Part shown: positions 16,706 through 26,570 of the stretch, one piece after another
Layout of the letters: each line of letters begins with the position of its first letter
How positions within the stretch are numbered: the first letter of the stretch is position 1
Source of the DNA: Robinsoniella peoriensis
GTDB taxonomy: Bacteria; Bacillota; Clostridia; Lachnospirales; Lachnospiraceae
Reading direction: 5' to 3' (one strand)
NCBI RefSeq assembly: GCF_042680125.1
Contig: NZ_JBHTNY010000002.1
Length of the DNA stretch: 64,000 nucleotides
The notes under the pieces: model-generated
What the model was told of the DNA's origin: nothing
Seen by the model: the letters and a program-made list of their open reading frames with translations, nothing else
Database searches by the model: none
Position numbers and translations under genes: made by a program

Positions 16706-17977
16706 TTAGTTATCGTTGCGTTTGACAAGTGTTGAACTGTCGTAACCTAAGGTTTCGAGATAAGCGAAGATGTTACTTTCGTTTAAAACAACTCGTTCTT
16801 GGTGATTGCGAGGATCTATCAATTCCTCATAATCTGTTGGTTCAAAAGGTTTCTTTTCAGAAATCATGTGATAAATACTGACCACCATCATGCGTGCTAT
16901 AGCAATAATGGCTTTCTTGTGACCACGGCGCTTTCTGATTCGCCCATATTTAATTGCAAAGTAGGGTTGCTTTTTACTTTTGATTGCAGCAAGAGTACAT
17001 TGAACCATCAGTGGCTTGAGATAAGCACCTGCTTTTGCAATTCGGACAGATTTTTTCTTACCAGCAGATTCATTGTTGGCAGGCGAAAGACCACACCAGG
17101 AACAGAGGTGTTTTGCATCATCAAAGATATCCATGTTTACACCAGTTTCAGCAAGGACGATGGTTGAACTAAGTTCTGTCATGCCAGGCATAGTAGATAT
17201 AAATTCAACGAACTCGTAATAAGGTTTGATCCTGACATAAAGCTCAACTTCGGTCTGGGTTATCATCTCTTCAAGATAAACCAAATGTCCACGAGCCAGT
17301 TCCAACTTCTTTGCCTGGTCTGTTTCGATGTTATAGCCTTTAATTGCAGCAATGATTTCGTCAGACTTAGCATTGGCCTTTTTCCTGATAAGTTTGCGAA
17401 CTGCTTTTTCATCCATTGAATCAGAAGTGTGTTCTAATAAGTAGGACATAATCTCAGTTGCAGTTTTTCCGAAAGGATCAGCAAGAACACTGGCAATACC
17501 AACATTGGAAACGGTCATACAGTTTTGGATACGATTCTTTTCGGAAGATTTCATGCAGACCAGCTTAAAACGATATCTTGCTAATTCACGAAGTTGTCGA
17601 AAGTCTTTTGGTGGGATAAACGAACATCTGACAAGATCAAATTTGTAGAGGTCAGCAATCCATTTAGAGTCCTTTTTGTCAGTCTTCTTACCTTTGACGG
17701 CTTTCACATATTTAGGGTGTGTAAGACAGACATCGATGTCGGCTTCGAGATAATTAAAAATAGGAATCCAATATTTACCCGTGGATTCCATACAAACATG
17801 ATAGCAGTTATTCTCAATAAGCCAGTCGTGAAACTTTAGAATATCAGAGTTGATGGTAGAAAAGGATTTTTGATTGTACTCAGATATTCCAGAACTATTA
17901 GTAGTAACGATGGTTGCAACGATAACATTTTTATGGACATCAAGTCCACAGCAGATGGGGTAGATGAGCCTCATCAT
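16706..17977 (-). CDS. IS110-family transposase (DEDD recombinase)
   Basis: A 423-residue transposase. The N-terminal RuvC-like DEDD domain shows CGLDVHKNVIVATI with the first Asp, MESTGKYW with Glu, and the ADIDVCL/KTDKKDSKWIA segment with the remaining acidic residues. The C-terminal Transposase_20 domain has STMPGM, SWCGLSPANNESAGKKK (with the catalytic Ser region) and the basic tail. ATG at 17977 is preferred over upstream in-frame codons because AAGGTGGTG lies just before it. It appears intact and potentially active. IS110 recombinases are guided by a bridge RNA encoded in the flanking non-coding end. Confidence 0.93.
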   Translation of the reverse strand: MMRLIYPICCGLDVHKNVIVATIVTTNSSGISEYNQKSFSTINSDILKFHDWLIENNCYHVCMESTGKYWIPIFNYLEADIDVCLTHPKYVKAVKGKKTDKKDSKWIADLYKFDLVRCSFIPPKDFRQLRELARYRFKLVCMKSSEKNRIQNCMTVSNVGIASVLADPFGKTATEIMSYLLEHTSDSMDEKAVRKLIRKKANAKSDEIIAAIKGYNIETDQAKKLELARGHLVYLEEMITQTEVELYVRIKPYYEFVEFISTMPGMTELSSTIVLAETGVNMDIFDDAKHLCSWCGLSPANNESAGKKKSVRIAKAGAYLKPLMVQCTLAAIKSKKQPYFAIKYGRIRKRRGHKKAIIAIARMMVVSIYHMISEKKPFEPTDYEELIDPRNHQERVVLNESNIFAYLETLGYDSSTLVKRNDN

Positions 17978-18240
17978 AAGTATCACCACCTTAACTAAAA
18001 ATAGGAATAGCAACATTGACTGTCATCCTGCGACTAAATAAACATGGTTTATTACCAATGATAAGAGTCCGGGCTCAATGTCCCACTTGTTTGTGTTTGT
18101 AGGGATGACGGCACATATAATCATACGGGGTCGAATAAAATTCGCCACTCCTCCTCCCGTGCTCTGTAGTGTATTGCTATTCCATAACAACATTTTAAAT
18201 CAAAAAGAGGAGAGGCACAAGACTTTTCATTACTTGTTTG
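17978..18240 (-). ncRNA. Candidate bridge-RNA region of the IS110 element
   Basis: About 260 bp upstream of the transposase, on its strand, contain no ORF and several short inverted segments. One is GGCACAA/TTGTGCC at about 18212-18243 (seen on either strand). In IS110-group elements the bridge RNA is transcribed from this non-coding end ahead of the transposase. Its exact limits and loops are not resolved here. Confidence 0.35.
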
Positions 18241-18273
18241 TGCCTGAGCGAAGCGAAAGGAATGACGAAAATC

Positions 18274-21200
18274 ATGAAAATAATACTGAAAAAAAGCATA
18301 GCTGTTATGCTGGCATTCGCCATGATTATGACTTGTTTTTCTTTGGATGTATCTGCAGCGGAGGAAAAAACCGTTTTGGAACAATTTCAAGAAAAACTGG
18401 AATATGCTTTGACGCTAAAAGAAGAAGATTACACGCCGGAAACGTGGAAACCATTTAAGGAGTATGTATTGGACCAAATGGCGGTCAATCCGGACATAGC
18501 TACTTATCCGGAGAGTGTAATTGAACATTATCTAAATTCCATTACTGCGTATCTGGATCAGTTGGAAGAAAAGGAAAAGACAGTCTATGAACAATTGCTG
18601 GAGAGAATTAGTTATGCAAAAACGCTGAAGGAAGAAGATTATACTCCGGCTTCCTGGAATTATTTTTCGGAATTTATGCAGGGGATAGAGGGGAATGAAT
18701 ATCTGGAGCCCATGGCAGCCATGTTTCTTGGCGGTTTAAATGCAGCCATCGATCAGTTGGTACCGGTGAATTCAGATACTACCACATTAGAAGACGGAGT
18801 GTATTCCGTGGGCTTATCCCTTTGGAGAAATTTTCAAAAAAGTGTTGATTTTTTCACACAGGAAATTCCGGTCCCGATTGTGAAAAATGGGATGATTACG
18901 GCAAAAGACGGTAAATATACATTAACATTAAAGATTTACCATTATTCTGATATGAAGTCCATAGAGGTATTAAAACCCGAATATCAAAAAAACCAGACAG
19001 CTGATGACTGGACTTTACTTTATAACTTTGGAACGAAAGGATTTTTACATAACTTCAATCCTTTGGAGAGCAATTTACATCCAAACGTTATAAATAGATT
19101 TTCTGCTGAAAATGATAATTTCTGGTCGGATGTGAAAATGGAAGAGGATTCTGATGATTCCGTTTATGTTTCGTTTGAAGTGAACGATTTATCCCAGGAT
19201 ATCTATGGAGACATTGTTTATTCTGTAGAGAAGAATGATGAAGAATATTATCTGTTCAATTATTTTTTGGCATCCTTAGATGTAAGCAGCATAAAGCAAA
19301 TGCAGGAGCTTCCGCTTGCAGATAGTGAAGGAGAAGCGGGCTGCAGTAAAGGAGTGCTTTATGAGGCTGACGCACTATGTTTCCCGGATGAGTTGGGGAG
19401 ATATACAATTTCCCAGGGAAAGATGACTCTGACCTACAGGTTTGATAACAAAGAGCAGCAGGAACAGATTAAAGATCCGGTAAAATTATACGACTGGAAT
19501 AAGAATCTTATAAACTTGACGGATGAAGGTGAATTTTCGGCTGTTTACGAAAATTATAAAGATTTAATTTTTGGAAAAAGGTACTTGCTGATATCGAATC
19601 TCCTCAGTACCACATATCGCGCCTACGATATGATCCCCCAACTGGATGTCAAAACAATTTCATTGGAAGATCCCCTGTCAGGCACCATACTGGAAAGCAA
19701 CAATTATGTGGTCTCTGAAGATGCCGTGCTGAAATCAGAAGAAGTTACAGATAATCCGGATGAGTGGGATTTATATGATGATATCGATAATAATATAGGG
19801 GGCATAGCCAAAAATATACTGGCTTTCCGCTATTATATACAAAGCGGTGAGAATAAGATAACAAAACCAACACAAAAAGTAACTTTTAAGTTTAAGATAC
19901 CGGATGACTGGGATAAGACAAGAATCCAGTTATTCAGAATGGCAGCAGAGGGTCCGGACTTAAGCGTTCAGGGCGGAAAAGTGGAAGGGGATTATTATGT
20001 AATCCAGACCAACGACATATCAAATTATGCCTTATATGAAGTTAAAAATGCAGACCAGGATGCACCAGAGCTTTTAGATGGAACCTATACGGTCCCTGTT
20101 ACCGTATGGCATATCGTGGATGAAGGAAAACAGTCCATGTCTTCTAAATGCGTTGGCAAAACAGCGAAAATCGTAGTGAAAGACGGTGTGAAGACCATGT
20201 GGCTGGATTACCGTATGGTGACCAATGGATTGCTAGAGTCTTATATGACGGACATGTGGTATTATGACAAGGATGTAACTTACGATGCCGCAGGATACCC
20301 TCAGGGTGAGATACATCGGGTAACCTTTAACTCATATTTTAAATATGATGACGGATCTTATCTCACAGATATATTCAATGAGGGAACAGGGAGGTATTAC
20401 CCTAAGACCGGATATTTTGTATTGCCCAGCGATAAAGCACAATTCCCGGTAAGGTTCCGTGTTCCGGTCATGGATGGATTTTCTGAAACCGGAGACAATT
20501 CCCAGGATGCCAGATTTTCTATTGACTATGCAAATATTAAAAAAGTATCAGATGATACGCTAGATCCAGCTCCGGAAGAGATCCCACCGTCAGGACAGCA
20601 GACAGTCCTTGTAAATGATGGTATTTATACAACAGACAGTGCACTTTGGATTATGCGTTCTAACAGTGAGAGCGAATATAATGGTGTCATCAAAGGAGCG
20701 CGCCTTGCAGTTAAAGGTGGAAAAGTTACCGCATTTATTGATTTGCAGTCAGTAAAAGCAGGTTCGGGTGATATCTGGCTTACAAGTCTCAGTTACCAGG
20801 ATGGGGAAGCATATAAAGATGCAGAAGTTACGCAGAAAGACGAAGATGGGAATATTACACAGGTAAAACTCACCCTGCCTTCCAGCGTAACATGTACAAA
20901 TGTAAAGGCATCGTTCTCTGATATCAGTGAGGAAGGCCGTATATTCCTGGATCTTAGGAATGTAAAAGAACAACAGTCGGATAAGACCGGCTTAATGGAA
21001 AAACTTGCAGAAGCAAAATCTTATGAAAAAGACGGGTTTACGGCAGATACCTGGGAAAAGTTACATAATGCAGTGACCACTGCCCAGAAAATAGCAGATC
21101 ATGCTGCTGCAAATCAGACAGAGATTGATGAACAGACAACATTACTGGAAGCTGCCATAGCAGGACTGATGCCTGCCGACAAACCAGGAGAAGTAAAGAA

Positions 21201-23457
21201 ACAGGCTCTCAGAGAAGCACTAAAAGAAGCAAAAACATTTGAGGCAGAAGACTATACAGAGGAAAGTTTTGCCGATTTACAGGCAGTTATTGCAGAAGCC
21301 CAGGCAGTTGCAGATGATAAAAATGCGGATCAGCAGTCTGTAGATGCACAGGTAACTGCAGTGCAGGCGGCGGTGGCATCCCTTGTGAAATCCCAGACAC
21401 CGGAAGCGGCAGATAAAACGGCTCTGGATTTAGCGCTTGAGAAGGCAAATTCCTATACAGAGCAGGGTGCCTATACAACGGAGAGTTTTCATACCCTGCA
21501 GACAGCGATAATTTCAGCATCTCTTGTAAATGAAGATGTAAATGTCTCCCAGGAAGCAGTTGACCGGCAGAGTGCTTTATTAGATGCAGCCATAAATGCA
21601 TTAACAGAGGATACAAAAGGTGTATTGAAAGACGGTACTTACATCATCCCGGCAATTCTGCGCCATTCGAGTAATCAACAGGATTCAATGGGAAATGCAG
21701 CGCTTATAAAACCATCCACACTTACTGTAGCAGAAGGAACTGCAACAATAACCATGGATTTTGAACCTTTGACCATTGCAGCATTTGGAAAAGGATATTT
21801 AGCAAGATTACAATATCTGACTTATGAAGGAGATGAATATCCACCGGAAGACAGTGAATTAATCCCGCTGACCGTGGACGCTCAATATACCGATATCTAT
21901 GATGCTTACAATGATCCGGAAACCGGTCTGGATGAGAGTATAAAAGGACAGTTCTATCCGAAAACCATGTCAATGCCGGTTGCCATTGATGATTCTGAAA
22001 TCTGGATGCAGGTGTACGTCCCTATTATGGAAAGCATCAGCGAAGGAGCAGGAACACAGTTTGCAAGACTGCAATTAGACTGGGATAACCTGGCATGGAA
22101 AGATGGCGGCGGAACAGATACCACCGTACTGAAAGCACTGATTGAAACGGCTGGTTCCCTGGAACAGGGTTCTGCATCCGATGAACTATACGGAGTACTC
22201 ACCGCAGCAATCCAGTCATCAACTGCACTGGTAAATAATATACGTGCAGAGGAACCGCAGATTCAGGCACAGGAAAATGTTTTAAAGCTTGCTGTGGAAG
22301 CGGTAACAGCGGATTCCCAGGGAGCGGACAAAACGGTTCTTCTGCAAAAACTGGAAGAGGCAGAGGTGTATCTTGGACAAACACGTATTTACACGGCCCA
22401 GTCATTGGCAGTACTGCAGAATATTTATGATAAGGCAAGGGTGGTCTATGACAAAGAAAGGGCATCTGAGTCTGAAATTACCGCCATAATAAATGCACTG
22501 AATATTGCTGTTCAGGGTCTTCATGAAATCGTAAGACCGGATGTGACGGATCTGAATCAGAAAATTAACAGTGCAAAAGCAATCCAGAATACCGGTGGAA
22601 TTTATACGAAGACAAGTTTTGCGGCTTTGCAGACAGCGATTGGAAAAGCGCAGTCAGCTGCAGAGGATGATGACAGAACCCTGGAAAGCGTTCAGGCGGC
22701 AATTAACCAGCTGCAAAAGGCAGTCACAGGATTAGTGAAGACCAGCATAAGTCTGGATAAAAAGGCTGTGTCCATGACCGTTGAAGAGACAATAACATTA
22801 AAGGCTTTCGTAAATGAAACCGGCACTTCCATTCAATGGACATCTTCGAATCCTAAGATTGCATCTGTTGATAAGAATGGAACGGTAAATGCCATTGCGC
22901 CAGGAAGCATAACCATCAAAGCAACTATAAACAGTGTAAGTTCAATCTGTAATATTACAGTCAAAGCAAAAGAAGTGAAACCAGTGCCAAAGCCTACAGC
23001 ATCTCTGTCACTGAATAAGAGCAAGCTAACACTCTATACAAAAGGTGCCAAAACCTTTACACTAAAAGCAGCCGTTACAGGCAGCAGCAAAAAGGTAATC
23101 TGGAAATCCAGTAATACTAAGGTTGCAACTGTGAAAAACGGCAAGATCACAATTAAGAGAAAAACAGGAAGTGCAAAGATTACTGCAACTGCAAACGGAA
23201 TCACCAAGACCTGTAAGCTTACAGTGAAAAAACCAAGTCTGAAGCTGGCGAAATATAGTAAGACCCTGAAAAAAGGAAAAAGTATCCGGATATCCGCCAA
23301 AGCTTTGCCAGGGGGAAAAATCAAATACAAGTCAGATAATAAAAAAGTAGCAACGGTAACCAGTAAAGGACTTGTGAAAACAAAGAAAAAAGGAAATGCG
23401 AATATTACAGTAAGCTGCAATGGAATTAAGAAAATTTTCAAAGTCAAGGTAAAATAA
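18274..23457 (+). CDS. Giant surface protein with NEAT-like, FIVAR and Big_2 domains
   Basis: A 1727-residue secreted protein. Signal peptide about 1-30 (ending VSAA). Two FIVAR-like helical modules (about 29-170) each carry LKEEDYTP. A NEAT-like domain starts at 172 with a beta-rich stretch to about 595. NEAT domains follow at about 599-756, 779-899 and 1119-1274, with FIVAR modules at about 904-1113 and 1279-1489. Three lysine-rich Big_2 Ig-like domains (1490-1727) end the protein, with no LPXTG motif. NEAT signs are DGTYxIP entries, SMGN/SMSS before strand 2, and VPIME/VPVMD near the end. NEAT domains bind or pass heme at the cell surface. ATG 18274 gives the best signal peptide; upstream TTG 18238 and ATG 18262 are in frame. 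IS110 lies directly upstream. Confidence 0.8.
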   Translation: MKIILKKSIAVMLAFAMIMTCFSLDVSAAEEKTVLEQFQEKLEYALTLKEEDYTPETWKPFKEYVLDQMAVNPDIATYPESVIEHYLNSITAYLDQLEEKEKTVYEQLLERISYAKTLKEEDYTPASWNYFSEFMQGIEGNEYLEPMAAMFLGGLNAAIDQLVPVNSDTTTLEDGVYSVGLSLWRNFQKSVDFFTQEIPVPIVKNGMITAKDGKYTLTLKIYHYSDMKSIEVLKPEYQKNQTADDWTLLYNFGTKGFLHNFNPLESNLHPNVINRFSAENDNFWSDVKMEEDSDDSVYVSFEVNDLSQDIYGDIVYSVEKNDEEYYLFNYFLASLDVSSIKQMQELPLADSEGEAGCSKGVLYEADALCFPDELGRYTISQGKMTLTYRFDNKEQQEQIKDPVKLYDWNKNLINLTDEGEFSAVYENYKDLIFGKRYLLISNLLSTTYRAYDMIPQLDVKTISLEDPLSGTILESNNYVVSEDAVLKSEEVTDNPDEWDLYDDIDNNIGGIAKNILAFRYYIQSGENKITKPTQKVTFKFKIPDDWDKTRIQLFRMAAEGPDLSVQGGKVEGDYYVIQTNDISNYALYEVKNADQDAPELLDGTYTVPVTVWHIVDEGKQSMSSKCVGKTAKIVVKDGVKTMWLDYRMVTNGLLESYMTDMWYYDKDVTYDAAGYPQGEIHRVTFNSYFKYDDGSYLTDIFNEGTGRYYPKTGYFVLPSDKAQFPVRFRVPVMDGFSETGDNSQDARFSIDYANIKKVSDDTLDPAPEEIPPSGQQTVLVNDGIYTTDSALWIMRSNSESEYNGVIKGARLAVKGGKVTAFIDLQSVKAGSGDIWLTSLSYQDGEAYKDAEVTQKDEDGNITQVKLTLPSSVTCTNVKASFSDISEEGRIFLDLRNVKEQQSDKTGLMEKLAEAKSYEKDGFTADTWEKLHNAVTTAQKIADHAAANQTEIDEQTTLLEAAIAGLMPADKPGEVKKQALREALKEAKTFEAEDYTEESFADLQAVIAEAQAVADDKNADQQSVDAQVTAVQAAVASLVKSQTPEAADKTALDLALEKANSYTEQGAYTTESFHTLQTAIISASLVNEDVNVSQEAVDRQSALLDAAINALTEDTKGVLKDGTYIIPAILRHSSNQQDSMGNAALIKPSTLTVAEGTATITMDFEPLTIAAFGKGYLARLQYLTYEGDEYPPEDSELIPLTVDAQYTDIYDAYNDPETGLDESIKGQFYPKTMSMPVAIDDSEIWMQVYVPIMESISEGAGTQFARLQLDWDNLAWKDGGGTDTTVLKALIETAGSLEQGSASDELYGVLTAAIQSSTALVNNIRAEEPQIQAQENVLKLAVEAVTADSQGADKTVLLQKLEEAEVYLGQTRIYTAQSLAVLQNIYDKARVVYDKERASESEITAIINALNIAVQGLHEIVRPDVTDLNQKINSAKAIQNTGGIYTKTSFAALQTAIGKAQSAAEDDDRTLESVQAAINQLQKAVTGLVKTSISLDKKAVSMTVEETITLKAFVNETGTSIQWTSSNPKIASVDKNGTVNAIAPGSITIKATINSVSSICNITVKAKEVKPVPKPTASLSLNKSKLTLYTKGAKTFTLKAAVTGSSKKVIWKSSNTKVATVKNGKITIKRKTGSAKITATANGITKTCKLTVKKPSLKLAKYSKTLKKGKSIRISAKALPGGKIKYKSDNKKVATVTSKGLVKTKKKGNANITVSCNGIKKIFKVKVK

Positions 23458-23465
23458 AATATACG

Positions 23466-23500
23466 AAAGAGCGTATCCAACAATTGATACGCTCTTTTTG
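23466..23500 (+). terminator. Terminator after the giant NEAT gene
   Basis: AAAGAGCGTATC pairs with GATACGCTCTTT around an 8-nt loop, followed by TTT. Confidence 0.85.
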
Positions 23501-23587
23501 CAAATGGAGTGATAAAAGCAATTATTAATCACATGCTGAAATTATCACAAGGCTATTAAGTGCTTATAATGAGAAAATATATCACAA

Positions 23588-23737
23588 GTTGCGTTGGAGC
23601 AACTACGAAACGCCTTGTAAATAAAGGCAAAAATGGATATCATTTGGAAAAACAGTTGCACAGCAGCAACAAAATAAGGATTGCAAAATATTCCAGCTGG
23701 CTATATACTGTTGGAGTCAAAGTTAGCTATGGCTAAT
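23588..23737 (+). promoter_or_regulatory. Three-box heme-region promoter, copy 2
   Basis: Box 1 at 23588-23603 is GTTGC-GTTGGA-GCAAC. Box 2 at 23655-23670 is GTTGC-ACAGCA-GCAAC. The promoter is TTGCAA at 23681-23686, a 17-bp spacer and TATACT at 23704-23709. Box 3 at 23722-23737 is GTTAG-CTATGG-CTAAT. Boxes 1 and 2 have perfect inverted arms and all boxes are 67 bp apart. This fills the gap between the two large NEAT genes. Confidence 0.8.
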
Positions 23738-23775
23738 TAAATACATACAGAAAGAAACCAGGAGGAATCAGTAAG

Positions 23776-26496
23776 ATGAAAAGAACGACAAAAGCAAAAG
23801 GTCTGTCAGTGTTGATGGCAGCAATGATGACCATGAGCTCTTTTTCGGCAGAGGCGTTTGCGGCTGAGCAGGATACAGCAGATTTGATCGTGTCACAATA
23901 TCAGCAGGAAGCAGCGTATAACCTGCAAGAAGAGTTATTTCAGGTAAGCGCCCAGTTTTGGAAGACGGATAAAGATGAAGTTTCCATGTCCAATGGAATT
24001 ATAAAAAGTGCCAGATTCATATCAGGGGACGGCGAAATGCAAGTGTACCTGGACGTACAGAAATTAACAGTCAGTATGGGAGGGAATGAGATCAGTGCAT
24101 ATATGCAGGGTCTGCAGTATAAGTCCGGCAATGAGGAAAACTCCTCAGCATCAGAGTATACAGATGCCGAGGTAACCGCACGCGACCAGGACGGAAATAT
24201 CGCTCAGGTAAAACTGGTACTTCCTGAGAATACAGGACTTACTGATATTATGCTGGACAGCGGTATGATGGGGACACAGGGGGCAAGATTATATCTGGAT
24301 CTGGAAAATGCAGTATTGCAGGATATCGACAAATCAGAGTTAAATGACCAGATTCAAAAAGCATCTGATTATGAGGAAGCAGCATATACACCAGAAAGTT
24401 ACACAGTTTTTACAGAAGCATTGGCAGCAGCCGTTAAGACGGCAGCAGATCCTGCTCCATTCCAGGATGAGATAAATAACGCTTCACAAACTCTTGCGTC
24501 AGCAATAGCCGCACTGGTGAAGACGGCAGATAAGGAGTATTTGCTTAATGATGGTCTTTACAAAGTTACGGCACAGTTCTGGAAGTCAACAGAAGATGAA
24601 TTGTCCATGTCCAATGGAATTGTAAAGTCCTGCAGAATTTTATCTGAAAACGGACAGATGAAAGTTTATCTGGATGCCCAGGCTTTATCGGTAGAGATGG
24701 GATCGCAGGTCATAACTTCATACATGCAGGGGCTGCAGTATTTAAGTGGAGATGTATATGTGGATGCAGATGTGACAGCCAGAGACAGTGAAGGGAACAT
24801 TTCCCAGGTCGAACTGGTTCTTGCAAAAAATACGATACTGACAGATATCAAACTGGACAGCGGAAGAGTGCAGCCGGCGAGATTATATCTGGATCTGGAA
24901 AATGCAAAAGTCCAAAATGTGGATAAGAGCAGCCTGAATGCACAGATACAGTCAGCATCTGAATATACAGCGTCTGAATATACGGACGAAAGTTTTCAAA
25001 ATCTGCAGACAGCCCTTCAGGCAGCGAAAGCTGTAGCTGAAAGCCCCATTGCAATGCAGCAGGAAGTATCTGATCAGTCGGATGCACTGATGGCAGCGGT
25101 AAACGCACTGGTAAAAAAAGCGTCAGTGGCAGATGGAAATTACACTATTCCGGTCAGCGTATGGCATGCATTAGCTGAACAGCCTTCCATGGGAAATGAT
25201 GCGGTTATAAAGACTGCAGATCTAACTGTGAAAGATGGAAAAGGAATCTTAAAACTGACATTGCTGCCTGTTGATTTACAGGGGTTAAAAGGTTACCTCG
25301 GGTGGATGAAAAAAGTAACTGCAGATGGAACTGTAGATGCAGAAGTGCTGTCCACCTTTGATGTCTATGACAGTTTTAACGATAAGGAAAATGGAACAGA
25401 TCCCCAGATGAAAGGAAAGGCATATCCAAGCAGTCTGTCATTTCCGGTTGACATAAATCTAAATGAAATGGAAATTCAGATGTACATACCGATTATGGAA
25501 GGTATACAATCTGGATCAGGTACACAAAATGCCCGTTTAAGATTAGACTGGACAAAGCTTACCCCAGTTAAAGAGGAAGAGCCGGCAGTAGATTTTTCTG
25601 CTTTAAACGCAAAGATTAACAGTGCCAGAGCAATCAACAATAACAATGGAATTTATACAAAGAGCAGCTTTGATGCTTTACAGAATGCCATTGCCAAAGC
25701 TCAGGCGGTTGCAGGCAATAAGAACAGCAAGCAGGCGGATGTGGATCAGGCACTTCAGGAACTGCAAAATGCGGTGAACGGACTGGTAAAGGAAAACCCT
25801 GTGCCCACAGCAACTCTGGCATTGAACAAGAGCAATATCACTCTCTATACCAAGGGCAGCACTACCGCTACATTAAAAGCGACTGTGACAGGAAGTAGTC
25901 AGGCAGTGACATGGAAATCCAGTAATCCGGCTGTTGTGGAAGTCTTAAACGGAAAACTGACAGCAAAAAAAGCAGGTACTGCAGTGATTACCGCCACAGC
26001 TAATGGCATCAGCAAGACTTGTACGGTAACCGTAAAAGCACCGGCTTTAAAATTAAGCAGATCCAAAGCAACCCTTTATATCAATGGAAATAAGACAATA
26101 ACCCTGAAGGCAGGCGTAACAGGTGCGAGCAGCAAAGTGACCTGGAAATCCGCCGATAAAAAGATTGCAGTGGTAAAGAACGGAAAAGTAACGGCGAAAA
26201 AGACTGGGACAGTTAAAATAAAAGCTACCGCAAACGGCATTACGAAGACTTGCACTATCACAGTTAAAAAGCAGAAGCTTCAAATTAAGTCATCTTCTAT
26301 AGAATTAAAGAAGGGCGAAAAAGTTAAAATCGTGGCAAAGGCAGTGCCAAGTGGAAAAATCACCTATACATCCAATAAGAAAAAAGTAGCAGCGGTAACC
26401 AGTAAAGGTGTTGTAAAGTCGAAGAAAAAAGGAACTGCGAAGATTACGGTCCGGTGTAATGGACTGAAAAAAACAGTTACAATAAAAGTGAAGTAA
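23776..26496 (+). CDS. Secreted NEAT/FIVAR/Big_2 heme-binding protein
   Basis: A 906-residue exported protein, a shorter relative of the preceding giant. Signal peptide 1-30 (ending AFAA). Three NEAT domains (about 52-182, 254-378, 450-600) alternate with FIVAR modules (187-252, 382-448, 605-673). Three Big_2 domains (675-755, 755-833, 834-906) close it. The first two NEAT domains share VSMSNGI, YMQGLQY and ARLYLDLENA. The third is the other subtype, with PSMGNDAVIK and VPIMEGI. No sortase signal or membrane anchor follows, so retention may rely on the basic Ig-like domains. AGGAGGAATCAGTAAG precedes the ATG. The promoter carries the three-box array, suggesting metal or heme control. Confidence 0.82.
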   Translation: MKRTTKAKGLSVLMAAMMTMSSFSAEAFAAEQDTADLIVSQYQQEAAYNLQEELFQVSAQFWKTDKDEVSMSNGIIKSARFISGDGEMQVYLDVQKLTVSMGGNEISAYMQGLQYKSGNEENSSASEYTDAEVTARDQDGNIAQVKLVLPENTGLTDIMLDSGMMGTQGARLYLDLENAVLQDIDKSELNDQIQKASDYEEAAYTPESYTVFTEALAAAVKTAADPAPFQDEINNASQTLASAIAALVKTADKEYLLNDGLYKVTAQFWKSTEDELSMSNGIVKSCRILSENGQMKVYLDAQALSVEMGSQVITSYMQGLQYLSGDVYVDADVTARDSEGNISQVELVLAKNTILTDIKLDSGRVQPARLYLDLENAKVQNVDKSSLNAQIQSASEYTASEYTDESFQNLQTALQAAKAVAESPIAMQQEVSDQSDALMAAVNALVKKASVADGNYTIPVSVWHALAEQPSMGNDAVIKTADLTVKDGKGILKLTLLPVDLQGLKGYLGWMKKVTADGTVDAEVLSTFDVYDSFNDKENGTDPQMKGKAYPSSLSFPVDINLNEMEIQMYIPIMEGIQSGSGTQNARLRLDWTKLTPVKEEEPAVDFSALNAKINSARAINNNNGIYTKSSFDALQNAIAKAQAVAGNKNSKQADVDQALQELQNAVNGLVKENPVPTATLALNKSNITLYTKGSTTATLKATVTGSSQAVTWKSSNPAVVEVLNGKLTAKKAGTAVITATANGISKTCTVTVKAPALKLSRSKATLYINGNKTITLKAGVTGASSKVTWKSADKKIAVVKNGKVTAKKTGTVKIKATANGITKTCTITVKKQKLQIKSSSIELKKGEKVKIVAKAVPSGKITYTSNKKKVAAVTSKGVVKSKKKGTAKITVRCNGLKKTVTIKVK

Positions 26497-26520
26497 TTCC
26501 AACAGATTTTAATTTTAACA

Positions 26521-26555
26521 GGGATGCGGCATAAGATATGCGGCATCCCCTTTTC
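26521..26555 (+). terminator. Terminator after the 906-aa NEAT gene
   Basis: GGGATGCGGCAT and ATGCGGCATCCC form a 12-bp stem with one mismatch, followed by CTTTTC. It lies just before the regulator start and may allow some readthrough into it. Confidence 0.65.
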
Positions 26556-26570
26556 GGGAGGAGTGAGCGT

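Larger units (their letters stand above)
16640..18240 (-). mobile_element. IS110-family insertion sequence (borders approximate)
   Basis: The element comprises a complete IS110 transposase gene on the minus strand plus about 260 bp of non-coding DNA upstream of it. IS110 elements lack long terminal inverted repeats and usually make no target duplication, so the borders cannot be placed exactly. It sits between the small NEAT-like gene and the giant NEAT gene, whose own promoter is not visible. Confidence 0.7.
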
